Assembly (NCBI GenBank): GCA_015680685.1
Contig: MNCI01020185.1
Span: 384,239-448,238 of the forward strand
Source: Gnetum montanum
Lineage: Eukaryota > Streptophyta > Gnetopsida > Gnetales > Gnetaceae
Direction: 5' to 3'
DNA: 64,000 nt
The position numbers and the translations under genes are program-made. Under the pieces are notes generated by a model, which saw only the letters and a program-made list of their open reading frames with translations, was not told the origin of the DNA and searched no databases. How positions within the stretch are numbered: the stretch's first letter is position 1; each line of letters begins with the position of its first letter. Positions 54,967 to 64,000 of the stretch are shown in pieces.

Positions 54967-56241
54967 GAACGCTTAGCGGATAAGCTTACACGTGAACGCT
55001 TGGAGAAGGAGCATCAACGGTTAGCTGTAGGGCCACCTAAACCCACTCCACTTAATGCCGTACCCATGACGCAACCCAACAATCAACCAAGCACAAGCAA
55101 CGAGGGTGAACCATCCAAAAAGCATGATATGTCTAAAACAATGGCTCCAAGAAAAAACGACGAACCAACAAAGCATGAAATAAAACTGTTGGGGCCAATG
55201 GACCCAGTCACCGCTGATGCAAACACCCCCAGCAGTAGAAACTTTGCAACGGCTTTAACACAAGTCACACAAGCACTAAAGCAAAAGAACACTTCACTAA
55301 GCTTGTATGACTTGGTTATTACATCCCAAACACATCATGAAGCCTTGGTACGCATGCTAACGTCCATCCCAGTAAGCCAGAACTTGCCTCCAAACGAACC
55401 ATCCATTCATGCCGTAATGTACTCGCCCCAAGGGTCAACATCCAAACCACTAAGCTTCCAGAATGATAACATTAAAGTGGATAAGAAAACAGGGGAGGTG
55501 ATAATAGCCCTCATGTTCATAACGATACGCATAAATCAGTTCAAGATACATAGGGTCCACGTAGACGATGGAGCTGCTACGAACGTGGTACCATACCCCA
55601 TCGTTGAACAACTAGGGCTGACCGAGTTAATCAAACCAACCGCAACTACATGTTTAAAATCATTCAGCGGGTCACGCGTGATGGTCAAAGGCATAGTGAC
55701 CTTAGACTTCATAGTAGGGGATCAATTTCCCACGTCCGCCGACTTCGTAGTGGTCGATGAAATTCCAGGATTCAACCTAATATTAGGAAGACCTTGGTTG
55801 GCCCAATTGAAAGCGGTTTCATCCCCCATACATCAAGAAATTCACCTACCTTATGAAGGCGGTGAAATCATCATACACGGGGAAGCGGCTACACCAATTG
55901 TTTCATCACACATGGACATGGACCAAGGCTCAGAGGTTGAACTCAAAAAGTCTAGCCGAAATGACATAAACGAAGAATAATTGGTGGGCAGTAATCCAAA
56001 TCCACCTAAAATAGAAACACCTGCACCTGACATTGTACATACTCCTTCTCAATTAGAGACTAACACAGAACTCGCCACAAATACTAAAACATCTAAAAAC
56101 ATTGACGTAGAAGCCATTCCATTAGATGTCCCTTGGGCTGAATTACCAATCAATGTGATCAGCGAAGGGGACACTGAATACAGAATCATACCCGTTCACA
56201 CGTCGCCTAACATTAAAAAGAAAAAATCAAAAAATCCCTAA
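54967..56241 (+). pseudogene. TE7 protease region
   Basis: It continues in the gag phase after TGA 54964. A spacer reads ALTQVTQALKQKNTSLSLYD, followed by the protease with VHVDDGAATNVVPYPIVE (55555-55610) and FNLILGRPWLAQLKAV (55770-55820). Active-site DDG and LILGRPWL blocks are intact. After TAA 55978 the phase stays open as a hydrophilic tail to KKKKSKNP and TAA 56239. There is no RT directly behind, so pol must be expressed by another route. Confidence 0.85.
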
Positions 56242-57081
56242 AGTGATACCATCTCAATACGTCCGAAATGACGTTAAACTACAACTCGTCCGAAATGACA
56301 TTAAGCTACAAAAAATTAAAAAAAAACATTAAACTACAACTCGTCCGAAATGACGTTAAACTACAACAAATAAAAAAAAAGCATTAAACTATAACTCGTC
56401 CGAAATGACGTTAAACTACAACAAATAAAAAAAAACATTAAACTACAACTCGTCTGAAATGACGTTAAACTACAACAAATCAGAAAAAACATTAAACTAC
56501 ACTCCTTGTCTGGAATGATGTTAAACTATCATGTCTACAACGACATAAAACTAGCCATGATCAGAAATGGTTGGTTAATCGGGAAATCCACCCATGTTAT
56601 TCGAAATGTTCCTTGTTTACGACTGGGGCCCGAAATGGCCTTAAACTACGACTGGGGCCCGAAATGGCCTTAAACTAGTGCGCATGTGGCCTGAAATGGC
56701 CTTAAACTATGACTGGGGCCCGAAATGGCCTTAAACTAGTGCGCATGTGGCCCGAAATGGCCTTAAACTAGTGCGAATGTGGCCCAAAATGGCCTTAAAC
56801 TAGATCACACATTTATACTTTATCTTTTGCTTTCGTTTATCGTTATACCCCGACTTATGATTACATCCGTGCGTTACTCTAAACACACCAAAAAAGCAAC
56901 CAGAACACTTTACATTGTCGTGTCATGTTTACAATTAAACTCAAAATCAACAAAAAAATGTGTCTTTCATACATGAAAATAATATACAAGTACAAGAGTT
57001 AATAGCTTTGTTCATTTCAATTTACAATTCCCATAACAATTCGAGTCAGAGTGGTTTCACAACAACACAAAATGATAAAAA
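56242..57081. repeat. TE7 spacer with two repeat arrays
   Basis: The first array (56255-56545) has units near 55-60 bp, with ACTCGTCCGAAATGACGTTA at their core, then AACTACAACAAAT and an A-run. The second (56600-56805) has units of about 32 bp: CCGAAATGGCCTTAAACTAG then TGCGCATGTGGC. Both share a GAAATGRCNTTAAACTA core. From 56810 to the end of the antisense gene at 57082 the sequence is AT-rich and unremarkable. Confidence 0.85.
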
Positions 57082-57858
57082 CTAAGCATCTGGGACAGGA
57101 GGATCGTCCCCTTTAGATCCACCAGCGTCAGGGGCCCCTGCTCCATTGGGGCCAGCTTCTTGGAAATCGTCACCACCTTCATCCTGAAAATACAAAATGA
57201 GACAACCAATATAAGAACAAGAGAGTGTCAAAATTTCAAACATTATTCAGTAAATCAATTTCATAATGACAAAACGCTTACCATAGGAGATCCACCCAAA
57301 CCAAACTCCAATCGACGAAGGATTTCCTCTTTCGAAACACTAGCCCAATTTGTCTCACCAAGGCCTAGGTCGATGTCTGCCAAGGCCTTTCCCTTGTCAA
57401 CAACTGACCAGACAGGACGTTTCAGAGGAAATTCACCCACAGTAACTTCCCCAAAAGCAGTTGTAATAACCCTCTTAGGAGATTCCATCTCAACTATGGT
57501 GTTCTCCGCAAAAGCATCGAATGCAGAACGTAAGCCCAAACCCTCTACGAACATCTCAAGTTGTCGTTTCTCTATAGAAACTTCTTTCAATGATTTCTTA
57601 TAGTGCTGCTTATGATTCTTCTCATCTTGGCCCCACTTACGCACCTTGGAGGCAAATGCCTTTCAATCCTAGCACTTGAGATTCAAGATCAGAAAAAATA
57701 ACTAATAGAGACAAGATCAGAGCCTACCTGTGTGATGATCCAGGCCATGACAGAATCCTTGGCTGGGGTAGGCACTGCAGCATGGCTTCGCTCTCCTCTG
57801 CGAAGGTCAAGTCAAGACTCTTCCTCCCCTGCCCTTCCACCTCCTTGCCTTTGCCCAT
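57082..57858 (-). pseudogene. TE7 antisense gene, short homologue
   Basis: On the minus strand, a possible first exon (57728-57858) starts MGKGKEVEGQGRKSLDLTFA and ends at CACACAG|GTAGG. The next region reads C*D*KAFASKVRKWGQDEKNH then RQLEMFVEGLGLRSAF; the TE6 exon has CQDFKDFSAKVYKWGQSQKN, and the two stops fit Gln and Trp codon decay. It ends at GT donor 57281 (FGLGGSPM). The last exon, 57082-57183, follows an AG acceptor (TTTTCAG) and encodes an acidic tail (DEGGDDFQEAGPNG) ending in TAG. It is much shorter than in TE6; the upstream exons of TE6 appear to be missing. Confidence 0.65.
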
Positions 57859-58501
57859 CTCGGCGTCTACGCTGGGATTGATAGCTTACGCTGGGGTTTA
57901 ATCGATCGGCGTCTACGCTGGGGTTTGGGTTTACGCTTACGCTAAGTTTCGCTATTTATGCTTACGTTCGCTCAGTTGCTTACACTCAGAATGCAATGTA
58001 ACAAATGAAGCTTCCCCCCCCCTTTTTATAGCGCTCCGCCGTCACTGACGCCGCCGCCTCCCAGTTTGCTACTTTTTTCCTTTTTACTTATTTTTCGCCA
58101 AAAATTCACTCAAAAATAATAATAAAACAGAAATTACTACATCCCGGTTCCCCTGTGAACCCCATTCCAGGCGTTTACGCCAAACATTCCAGCTTAAATT
58201 ACCGTCACGGCCCGGTATGGCCTTAGACTGCCATTACGGCCCGGTACGGCCTTAAACTGCCACATACAAACCCATTACGGCCCAGCAAGGCCTTAAACTG
58301 CCACCTGCAGATTACATGTGGCCCGGTAAGGCGTTAAACTGCCACTCACGGCCTGGTATGGCCTTAAACTACCATCACGGCCTGGTATGGCCTTAAACTA
58401 CCGTCACGGCCTGGTATGGCCTTAAACTGCCATGCGTCCTGATGTGACGATAATCCACTACCATGCATGTACACATAATCCTAAATTACCAAAGAGCATA
58501 A
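57859..58501. promoter_or_regulatory. Putative promoter region of the TE7 antisense gene
   Basis: A minus-strand TATA box TATAAAAAGG (58021-58030) lies about 160 bases upstream of the antisense start. Between them are GCGTCTACGCTGG at 57863 and 57909 and several TTACGCT words, the same words as in the LTR and leader. Further upstream (58197-58437) a tandem array has units of about 27-30 bp with CACGGCCTGGTATGGCCTTA or variants then AACTGCC. On the plus strand the pol frame opens at 58502. Confidence 0.65.
58021..58030 (-). promoter_or_regulatory. Antisense TATA box in TE7
   Basis: TATAAAAAGG read on the minus strand, followed by a G-run and an A/T-poor leader that includes the TACGCT words and then the antisense ATG at 57858. 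Confidence 0.55.
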
Positions 58502-60450
58502 GAACGATACCTGTTAGCTCATTCAGCTCTCTATTTATTGGCAAGAGCCAGCCTGATGGATTGCCAGCACTTAACCGAACCATTAATTATCGATGGACCA
58601 TATGGCAAAATTGCAAGGGACATCAACATAAACCTCATCCACTTAAGTTCATCAACGAATGGCGCAGTCATAGGCTCAACACAGCAAACAATAGACAACT
58701 ACAAAGACATGACAAAATCCCTCGACATAGAAGCCAAAAATATCACTGAAGACCCGTTGACCGAAACTCCCATCACCATGCCCGATGGGAAAATTAAAAT
58801 ACTAAAATTAAGCACATTACTAAAATCGCACCTAGCCAAAACCATTGAAGATGTGCTTAGGGAAAATATGAAAGCATTCGCTTGGTCTTATACGGACATG
58901 CCCAGACTAGATCCCCGAATTGTCCAGCACAACATTATCCTTGATCCAAAATTGAGACCGGTAAAACAAAAGGCACGAAAGGTTAAACTCGAAGTGGCAT
59001 TGGCAGTTCATAATGAGATCACCAAGCTTTATCAGGCTGGTTTCATTCGAGCTGTTGATTACGCCGAGTGGGTATCCAACATGGTCATTGTTCCAAAGAA
59101 GAATGGAAGCATTCGTTTATGTATTGACTTCTGGGATCTCAACGTCGCAACCATAAAAGATGATTTTCCCCTACCTAGCATCGATCAACTTGTCGACTCA
59201 ACCATCGGGCACGCACTATTATCTTTTATGGACGGCTTCTCGGGGTACAATCAAATACGCATCAACCCAGAGCATCAGCTTCAGACAACCTTTATGACAC
59301 CATGGGGAACCTTCTATTACACAATGATGCCCTTTGGCCTCAAAAACGCTGGGGCCACGTATCAAAGAGCAATGACATTCATCTTCAGTGATTACATGTT
59401 ACACTCGCTCAATGACTATGTAGACGACATTGTGGTTAAGTCCAAAACATCAGAACAACATATACAAGACCTTGACTTGGTATTAAAACGTTGTTTAAAG
59501 TATGAATTGAGACTCAACCCAAAAAAATGTGTCTTCGGCGTCAAGACAGGCAAAATGCTGGGATTTATAGCCTTAGAAGCAAGGATACAAGTAGACCCCG
59601 ATAAGGTCAAGGCCATAACAAACCTAAAACCACCAGGCAACCTTACCGAACTTCGAGGTTTACAAGGTAGATTACAGTTTATCAGGCGCTTCATAGACAA
59701 ATTAATGGACAAACTAAAACCTATGAACCACTTGTTATGCAAGAACGTTTATTTTGAATGGACTCTGCACTGCCAAGAAGCATTCGATAACATTAAAACG
59801 GCACTTGCCCGATTACCCACGGTTTATCCACCTCAAAACGATAAACCGTTTTACATCTACCTCGCTACTTCGGATTTGTCAATCGCGTCTATGCTTTGCC
59901 AGAAACAAGATGATGGAACCGAAGTCCCTGTATACTACTTAAGCCATGCATTAGTTGCCTAGGAGAAAAAGTATAACGACGTGGAGAGGTCCTGTTTGGC
60001 TTTGGTCTTTTCTTTGAGAAAATAGTGACATTACCTCTTCCGTAACCAAGTTTATATAATTTGCAAGGATAATGTGCTTAGGGCCATCACAGGAAATATT
60101 TACGAAATGAGTCGAATAGCCCGCTGGAAAGCCATGATAGCTGAATTTGACCTACGCTACATAGCACAATCATCAGTTAAAGGTCAAGCCATAGCAAATC
60201 AAATGGCCACGTCACCAACGTACAATCAAGCGATAATAGAGCTAGAGTTCCCGGATGAGAATATAAGTGCAATAGACATAGTACCCAATGACTACGATGC
60301 TATTTTAAACTTTGACGGAGCATCCACCTCTCGAGGGGGAAGCGCTGCCGCTGTCATCACATATCCCTTCGGGAAAATCTGATCCTTTGCTTATCGTTTC
60401 AACTTTCATTGTACCAACAACATAGCAGAGTACAAAGGACTCCTTAGAGG
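58502..60450 (+). pseudogene. TE7 RT and RNase H
   Basis: The phase opens after TAA 58499 and lacks a clear ATG. RT blocks: FAWSYTDMPRLDPRI (58878), EWVSNMVIVPKKNGSIRLCI, SFMDGFSGYNQIRINPEH (59222), MMPFGLKNAGATYQRAM and the catalytic YVDDIVV (59417-59437). Thumb LNPKKCVFG and LQGRLQFIRRFI follow. The RNase H has YIYLATSDLSIASMLCQ and YYLSHALVA. Stops at 59960 and 60023 and at 60380. RT would copy the RNA in cytoplasmic particles. It may be reached by splicing, since TTCATTCAG at 58517-58525 could be an acceptor. Confidence 0.85.
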
Positions 60451-60700
60451 TCTCATGGCTGCACTGGCTTCAGACATCACATGGCTTGTAGTTAGAGGAG
60501 ACTCACAACTGGTCTTAAACCAAATCACAGACGTTTATACATGCAAAGCCCAACATTTACAACCATACTGTGACTTGGCAAAACACTTAATAAGGCGATT
60601 TGAAAACATCGATGTGCAACATGTTTCTAGAAACGATAACACCATCATGGATGCGTTAGCCACATTAGCATTAAACATATCGCCAGACATGTTCCATGCA
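60300..60700 (+). pseudogene. TE7 second (archaeal-type) RNase H
   Basis: Blocks in order: NFDGASTSRGGSAA (first Asp), TNNIAEYKGLLRGLMAAL (Glu), VRGDSQLVLNQI (second Asp) and RNDNTIMDALATLAL (last Asp). All four expected acidic residues are visible. A TGA at 60380, after FGKI, interrupts it, followed by SFAYRFNFHC in the same phase. This extra RNase H is typical of the Tat lineage. Confidence 0.8.
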
Positions 60701-62032
60701 TTGCCAAGCTCCGTAACCAGTTGTGCCGAACCAATAACCAATACTCTTAACATATTGCTGATCGCATCTGTTAGTACAACATGCGTGATAGAATGGTATG
60801 ATGACATAAAAGAATACCTTCTACGTGGTGAAACACCACGACATCTAACAAATGCACAAAAGGATGCAATACGAAAACGTTCTAAGAAGTATACCCTGGT
60901 AGGGGACATATTATGTCGTAGATCCTACGAAGGCATATTGTTAACATGTGTCAATAGTACCGATGCCCAAAACATTGTCGGACAAGTACACGATGGACTG
61001 TGCGGAGGACACATAGCGCCAAAAGCCATGGCAACAAAGATAAGACGCTTAGGCTACTATTGGCCACACATGGAATATGACTGTCTCTCCAAAGTTAAAA
61101 CATGTAGTACTTGTCAAAAACATAGCAATCTAATCCACATCCCACCAAATGAGTTGCATACAGCGCAAATTGCGTGACCCTTTCAAAAGTGGGGATTGGA
61201 CCTTATCGGCCTAATAACACCCTCATCTTCTGCAGGGCAAAGTTTCATCATAACCGCAACCAAATATTTCACGAAGTGGGTAGAAGTTGCTCCCCTTTGA
61301 AAAACTACATCTAAACATGTATGCAATTTCATTCTCGAAAACATTGTAACCTGCTTTGGCATTCCCATGACAATCATCACTGACAACAGGCCACAGTTTA
61401 GTAGTGCCGAGACCAAAACCTTTTGTGAAAGTCTAGGGATCAAACACTCGTTTTCATCCCCTTACTATCCTCAGAGCAATGGGCAAGCAGAGGCGACGAA
61501 CAAAATGATTATTACAATACTCAAAAATATGCTCACCCAAAGCAAGCGAAGATGGCATGAACAATTGATATACGCATTGTGGGCATACCGTACTACGCAT
61601 CGAACCTCAACAGGTAAAACACCATATAGTCTTGTTTACGGTTCAGAAGCTATTTTACCTTTGGAATTACAGGTACCATCTTTAAGGATCACGCTTTCCA
61701 GACTCCTCGACGACGGGCAGAACAATGATCTGCGCATCATTGACCTAGACTCGGTGGAGGAAGAACGCGTACGCACGCTCGATCAAATCAAATGGTACCA
61801 AAAACAACAATGACAGCGACATCGGCACGACATCCATAAGCGCCCCATCAAAGAAGGTGACTTTGTACTTAAGGCAATTCAGGAACATCCGGACAAATTC
61901 TCAGCCAACTGGGAAGGACCTTACTTGGTCACCAAAGCATTTGACAATGGAGCATTTAAGCTAGCTGATATGGAAGGGAATGAGCTCGCCAATCCAACCA
62001 ATCACTTGTTCCTAAAATCGTTCTACATTTGA
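60701..62032 (+). pseudogene. TE7 integrase
   Basis: The amino zinc site is seen as VHDGLCGGHIAPKAM and CSTCQKHSN (60985-61125). The catalytic core has KWGLDLIGLITP (61190, first Asp), FGIPMTIITDNRPQF (61350-61395, second Asp) and NGQAEATNKMIIT (61478-61515, Glu), so the DDE triad is present. The carboxy tail is FSANWEGPYLVTKAFDNGAF and ends LKSFYI, TGA 62030. In-frame stops lie at 61175, 61298 and 61811; each is TGA where Trp or Arg is likely. It would insert the DNA copy in the nucleus. Confidence 0.85.
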
Positions 62033-63652
62033 GTACAAGATCAGGTACGTGCAAGTCCTGGATCATGACTTAAAACTGATACCACAGAGAAGTCCTGGAT
62101 CATGACTTAAAACTGATACCACAGAGGAGTCATGGAATCACGACTTTAAACTGATACCACAGACAAGTCCTGGATCATGACTTAAAATTGATACCACAGA
62201 GGAGTCCTGGAATCACGACTTTAAACTGATACCATAGACAAGTCCTGGATCATGACTTAAAACTGATACCACAAAGGAGTCCTGGAATCACGACTTTAAA
62301 CTGATACCACAGAAGAGTCCTGGATCATGACTCAAAACTGATACCACAACTCGTCCTGGAATCATGACGATAAACTGATACCACATAGTGTCCGCAATGA
62401 CAATAAACTAGCACCCGTCCGGCACAACAGTAAACTGCCACCGTCACATTCACCAGAGTCCGCTAAGACTATAAACTAGTTTGCCTCTTTATGGTCCGCT
62501 AAGACTAGAAACTAGCAATGCAACGTCCACCACGACGCTAAACGGGAAATGTCCCATGGGTTACAACATAAAACTAACCCATGATAGTCTGCCAAGACTA
62601 TAAATTGGCAAGTTCATCTCTGGTTCCTCAATCCGCCGCCACATTCAAACTTCATCAGAATCACTGCATTGCTTGCCATCAGACAATCCCACCAACGTCA
62701 TTGCCACTTATATACAGTGCCTAAAATTACCTCCAATGTCTTTGTAACTGTGTAAGTCTAAGCTCGCTTATTCACTCACGATTTTTTGTCTCCTTGGAGT
62801 TATGTTTGCAGAATGACACCCAGAGGTTTTCGCACAAGAATGCACTTCGTCATAGGCAGCGAGATGGGATAATGTTCATAGCACACATGGAAAGACTAAA
62901 TCAAACCATTCGCTAGTACATCCCCATCTCCCGACACACTCTCTATCTATGCATTGACACAGTTTACTCAGTCACACCTTTGATACACCCAGTACATCCA
63001 AATCTTTGAGCACACTGTTGCATACTGTAACACTTTGAGGCAGTTGCAAAACACGACATAGCACTTGCGCATGAGTACCGAATCAAAGCAAAGTTTCTTC
63101 CAAAAAAAAAGGGACCCTTGGCACTTCCCATACAAGCCCCAGGTAGGAAGGTAGTTGTCTTGGAAATAAGTACTCATGTCAAAAACAATCAAAGAAGAAC
63201 ATCCAGTTGCATAGCTTTGGCTCTTCGCCAACAGGCTTCCCCTAAAAACTAAACAAGAGCCCTGTTCCTCCAAAGAATGTAACACATCCTCCCGTAGCTT
63301 TGGTCTTGCCAACAAGTTCTCTTGAACATTACCCAAGAGTCTTGCTCCGCCAAAGGACGCACATTACATGTCTGGATTCCAAGTCTGCTAAATAATGGCT
63401 ATTGACAAGGATCAACATGACGCACACACCAGAGCATCCCCTTTTCACCAAGCACAATCCCTTGGGCAGTTACTAGTCCCCATAATCCCCATTCTCCTAC
63501 CAGTTACAAATCCCACTTTTCCAATCCCATGTACTACTAAACACGGTGCGATGATGTCTAGTCAAGTGGCAACAGACAAAGTCTCTATCAAGTTGTTTGT
63601 GGTGTTTTGCACTTCTTTGTCGACGCTTCTTGGGTCGATTCCTCCAAATGTC
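62033..63652. other. TE7 3' untranslated region with tandem repeats
   Basis: A clear tandem array at 62053-62385 has nine units of about 37 bp with GGATCATGACTTAAAACTGA then TACCACAGA. Units grade into diverged single copies (ATAAACTAGCA near 62400, TAAACTGCCA at 62430, ATAAACTAG at 62470) that share the TAAACTRGC core of the arrays around the antisense gene. From 62640 on I see no repeats or genes; the minus-strand open stretch 62968-63336 shows no family features. Confidence 0.75.
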
Positions 63653-63666
63653 AACAAAGAGGGGCC
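63653..63666 (+). other. TE7 polypurine tract
   Basis: AACAAAGAGGGGCC lies three bases before the LTR TG and is the same as in TE1 (11023-11036) except for one base, including its spacing to TGAAACACC. Confidence 0.8.
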
Positions 63667-63668
63667 AA

Positions 63669-64000
63669 TGAAACACCACAAAATTTGGAGCTTAGTACTT
63701 GTCCAACACCAAGCAGGTCCCTGGGATCCACAGACAACCACAGCTACATCTGGTGTCACACTTGGCAATTTCGGAGATCCGATGCTTAATTTTCACTAAG
63801 TATCCAGTCCCTGCATATACGCCCAAGTGTACATTCCCAGCGTATATGCTCAAATCTCAGCGTATACGCCCAGCGTGTACGCTCAAGTTCACAGCATCTA
63901 CGCCCAGTGTATACGCCTCACATGTACGCTCAGCAGGTACAACAGATGCATACGCCTGGCGTGAAACCTCCAAAGATGGCATGAAAACAGCACTACAGAT
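63669..64000 (+). repeat. TE7 3' LTR, first 332 bases
   Basis: It aligns with 50092 onward; the rest runs out of the window. Differences from the 5' copy are mostly transitions, with CAGCGTATACACC-sized unit gains or losses near 63813 and 63905. A perfect GCGTATACGC is at 63860-63869. Confidence 0.95.

Larger units (their letters stand above)
50092..64000 (+). mobile_element. TE7: near-complete Tat-type Ty3/gypsy element
   Basis: It runs from 5' LTR through primer site, leader, gag-protease, repeats, antisense gene, repeats, RT, RNase H, second RNase H, integrase, repeats, polypurine tract and the first 332 bases of the 3' LTR. gag-protease is in one frame with about nine in-frame stops, and pol in another with six; most look like C-to-T or G-to-A changes. 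It is inserted in the RT of TE6, and so is the youngest Tat copy here. Confidence 0.9.

Noticed and set aside
62053-62385. CRISPR array or independent satellite
   Set aside because: Units are contiguous with no unique spacers, lie inside TE7 directly after integrase, and grade into single copies.
62968-63336. Gene of 122 codons on the minus strand in the TE7 3' UTR
   Set aside because: No promoter, domain or homologue in TE1 or TE6; it is Cys/Tyr/Phe-rich in the way of chance frames.
63395-63799. Gene of 134 codons overlapping the TE7 3' LTR
   Set aside because: It runs across the polypurine tract and the LTR start, so it is a chance frame.

Overview
This window looks like heterochromatic nuclear DNA from a seed plant with a repeat-rich, probably large, genome. 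Nearly everything I could assign is LTR retrotransposon (Tat, Athila and chromovirus types of Ty3/gypsy) or integrated plant pararetrovirus. I saw no host gene, rRNA gene or CRISPR array. Most copies are decayed. Many breaks look like C-to-T (or G-to-A) changes, as expected for long-methylated plant repeats.

The layout is nested; TE numbers are my own labels. TE0 (1-283) is the end of an Athila-type LTR inserted in TE1. TE1 is an old Tat-type element: pol 284-3063, 3' UTR 9897-11022, 3' LTR from 11039. It is split by TE2 (3064-9896, minus strand), a chromovirus with both LTRs, gag, protease remnants, integrase tail and chromodomain but no recognisable RT; TE2 itself carries a smaller LTR-like insert. 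TE3 (12669-21496, plus) is a decayed Athila element with both LTRs and a tRNA-Asp-type primer site. TE4 (21497-24051) is an Athila 3' fragment. TE5 (24052-30882, minus) is an Athila element cut by TE6. TE6 (30883-50091, plus) is a Tat-type element with LTR, primer site, gag, protease, a long antisense multi-exon gene and the start of RT, where it is cut by TE7. An endogenous caulimovirid-like pararetrovirus (about 39923-47045) sits inside the antisense gene of TE6. TE7 (50092 to window end, plus) is an almost complete Tat-type element: 5' LTR, gag-protease, a short homologous antisense gene, RT, RNase H, a second archaeal-type RNase H, integrase, tandem repeats, polypurine tract and the first 332 bases of the 3' LTR.

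The most interesting signal is shared by TE6 and TE7. Both hold, between protease and RT, an antisense gene with well-formed GT-AG introns, a coiled-coil KWGQ-containing exon and a short acidic last exon. Both flank it with repeats built on a TTAAACTA core. Both scatter a short palindromic word (GCTACGC/GCGTAGC in TE6; GCGTATACGC and GCGTCTACGCTG in TE7) through LTR, leader and the non-coding parts of the antisense gene. An accessory protein plus a dispersed element-specific motif recalls the VANC anti-silencing factors of plant MULE transposons; that link is my hypothesis.

The pararetrovirus has movement-protein, capsid, zinc-knuckle, protease, RT and RNase H regions followed by a further frame I cannot assign. 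It has a tRNA-Met primer site and a 105-bp terminal repeat, and is broken by a frameshift and stop codons.
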